Positions 5,677 to 6,572 of a stretch of 6,572 bases of DNA are shown here, in pieces. The translations under genes were made by a program, and so were the position numbers. This DNA comes from Oscillospiraceae bacterium (lineage in GTDB: Bacteria; Bacillota; Clostridia; Oscillospirales; Ruminococcaceae), in contig JAIDPG010000018.1 in NCBI GenBank assembly GCA_029062865.1, positions 1 through 6,572 of the forward strand. The letters are read 5' to 3'. Each line of letters starts with the position of its first letter. Position 1 is the first letter of the stretch. The notes below the pieces were generated by a model. It was not told the origin of the DNA, made no database searches, and saw nothing but the letters and a program-made list of their open reading frames with translations.

Positions 5677-6348
5677 ATGAGCATATTAACTTTGAGAAAT
5701 ATCGGTAAAATTTACAACCCCGGCAAGCCTAATTCCTGCGAAGCGCTGCGCGGAGTTGATCTTGACATCGAGCGCGGCGATCTTATCGCGATAATCGGCG
5801 AGAGCGGCTCGGGAAAGTCAACGCTTCTGCATATTCTCGGCTGCCTTGATCAGCCGACCTCGGGGGAGATGAGCTTCGGCGGCGCGCGAGTGAACTTCAG
5901 GAGCGCCAAGAAGCTCGCCGCTTACCGAAACGGAAAGATCGGGTTCGTGCTCCAGGATTTCGGGCTTATACTGGGCGAAACGGCAGTCGAGAACGTATGC
6001 GTTCCGCTGCTTTTCTCGAAAACTCCGTTTACAAAGATGAAAAGCCGCGCGAGAACGGCTCTCGATACGCTGAACATCGGCAAGCTCGCGAACAAACGCG
6101 TAAATCAGCTTTCGGGAGGGCAGAAGCAGCGCGTCGCTATTGCCCGTGCTCTCGTAAACGATCCCGAAATTATTCTCGCGGACGAGCCGACCGGAGCGCT
6201 CGACAGCAAGACCTCCTCGGAGATCGTGAATACTCTGCTTGATCTCAACGAAAAGGGCAAGACTGTGATCATAGTTACGCACGACCCGAAGATCGCGGCT
6301 CAGTGCAGGCGGGTAGTCACCATCACGGACGGAGCGTTAAGCGAATAG
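5677..6348 (+). CDS. ABC transporter ATPase, MacB/LolD type
   Basis: A 223-residue cytoplasmic ATPase, complete and of normal length. Visible motifs are Walker A GESGSGKST (41-49), the Q-loop VLQDFG with Q93, signature LSGGQ (145-149), Walker B IILADEP (165-171) with catalytic E170, the D-loop region GALDS and H-loop H202 in VTHD. All key residues are intact. The LADEPTGALDSKTS wording is typical of the MacB/LolD/FtsE branch, which drives FtsX-type permeases and fits the two upstream genes. The ATG at 5677 follows the permease stop by nine bases, with GAGGT (5666-5670) overlapping that stop. As last gene of the operon it would supply a homodimeric motor for the permease heterodimer. Confidence 0.97.
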   Translation: MSILTLRNIGKIYNPGKPNSCEALRGVDLDIERGDLIAIIGESGSGKSTLLHILGCLDQPTSGEMSFGGARVNFRSAKKLAAYRNGKIGFVLQDFGLILGETAVENVCVPLLFSKTPFTKMKSRARTALDTLNIGKLANKRVNQLSGGQKQRVAIARALVNDPEIILADEPTGALDSKTSSEIVNTLLDLNEKGKTVIIVTHDPKIAAQCRRVVTITDGALSE

Positions 6349-6572
6349 TAAAACTCGTAAGCCAAAACTAACTTAATGGCACCTCTAAAAACCTTGTTTG
6401 AGCAAAAACGGATTTTAGAGGTATCCTTAAAGAATAAAGCAGGGCTGTGACAGGGTAAACCCTCGATTTTATTTTCCGGTTTGGCACTCAACATCTCGGC
6501 AAAAGCTCCTGCCTCTGAAAAACATGCTTTCCTTTTCATTGTAAGAGCCGTTTTGGAGTTTGTGATTTGCCC
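6349..6572. other. Downstream region without a convincing gene
   Basis: Apart from the inverted repeat at 6381-6422, there is a short palindrome AGGGTAAACCCT (6452-6463). A minus-strand open frame starts at 6539 and reads through this region into the 3' end of the ATPase gene. The frame lacks a ribosome site before its ATG and shows no recognised domain. The composition differs from the operon, and the region may be repeat or mobile-element DNA that continues beyond the right edge. Confidence 0.5.
6381..6422. repeat. Perfect 10-bp inverted repeat downstream of the ABC operon
   Basis: ACCTCTAAAA (6381-6390) pairs with TTTTAGAGGT (6413-6422) across 22 bases. A further CC/GG pair (6392-6393 with 6410-6411) lies beyond one mismatch. 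It starts 33 bases after the ATPase stop. The stem is AT-rich and no T-run follows on the plus strand, so it is a poor intrinsic terminator. It may still stop or stabilise the operon transcript, or it may belong to a dispersed repeat or element end. Confidence 0.6.

Noticed and set aside
6381..6422. Intrinsic terminator of the ABC operon.
   Set aside because: The stem is AT-rich with a 22-base gap, and no T-run follows on the plus strand. Kept only as an inverted repeat.
6300..6539. Minus-strand open frame of 79 codons covering the downstream region.
   Set aside because: No ribosome site before the ATG, no recognised domain, and it overlaps the 3' end of the certain ATPase gene on the other strand. 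Treated as non-coding or repeat sequence.
1..6572. CRISPR array, toxin-antitoxin pair, prophage or transposase gene.
   Set aside because: No regularly spaced repeats, no small paired ORFs with ribosome sites, and no integrase or transposase motifs were found in the window.

Overview
The window reads as a Clostridia-type Firmicute, probably near the Ruminococcaceae/Oscillospiraceae. The grounds are mid-range GC, strong AGGAGG-type ribosome sites, sigma-A promoters close to consensus, GTG starts, and the LytTR plus AgrC-like kinase plus FtsX-permease gene set. This placement is inferred from style and content, not from a marker gene.

Left part (1-938, minus strand): the N-terminal ~312 codons of a large FtsX/MacB-type ABC permease that runs off the left edge. 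It is transcribed leftward from a perfect TTGACA-N17-TATAAT promoter at 1018-1046, with a second possible -10 and an 11-bp-period direct repeat nearer the gene.

Intergenic region (939-1292): besides the leftward promoter it holds a stem-loop (1072-1107) and, next to it, a 23-bp fragment matching the 3' end of a tRNA (minus strand, T-loop through CCA, most like tRNA-Glu). The rest of that tRNA is missing. This is the arrangement expected of an attachment-site scar and suggests that the DNA to the right was acquired. A rightward promoter (TTGAAA-N17-TGGTATAAT) follows at 1216-1244.

Right part (1293-6348, plus strand): a five-gene signalling and transport module in two transcription units. Unit 1 is a LytTR-family response regulator and a polytopic AgrC/NatK-like GHKL histidine kinase overlapping by four bases. 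Unit 2 is two 4-TM FtsX/MacB-type permeases (357 and 402 aa) and a MacB/LolD-type ATPase (223 aa), with 1- and 9-base gaps. Between the units lies a pair of near-identical 15-mers, 20 bp apart, ending 6 bp before the -35 of a TTGAAT-N17-TATAAT promoter. These 15-mers fit the known LytTR binding-site pattern. The simple model is that the kinase senses an external signal, the regulator binds the repeats, and the ABC complex is switched on. The substrate is unknown. Peptide or antimicrobial efflux, or envelope stress relief, is plausible by family but not shown. No pheromone precursor, processing protease or HlyD-type adaptor is seen.

Right end (6349-6572): no convincing gene. It holds a 10-bp perfect inverted repeat without a T-tract and an ORF-like stretch without a ribosome site, possibly a dispersed repeat or mobile-element edge.
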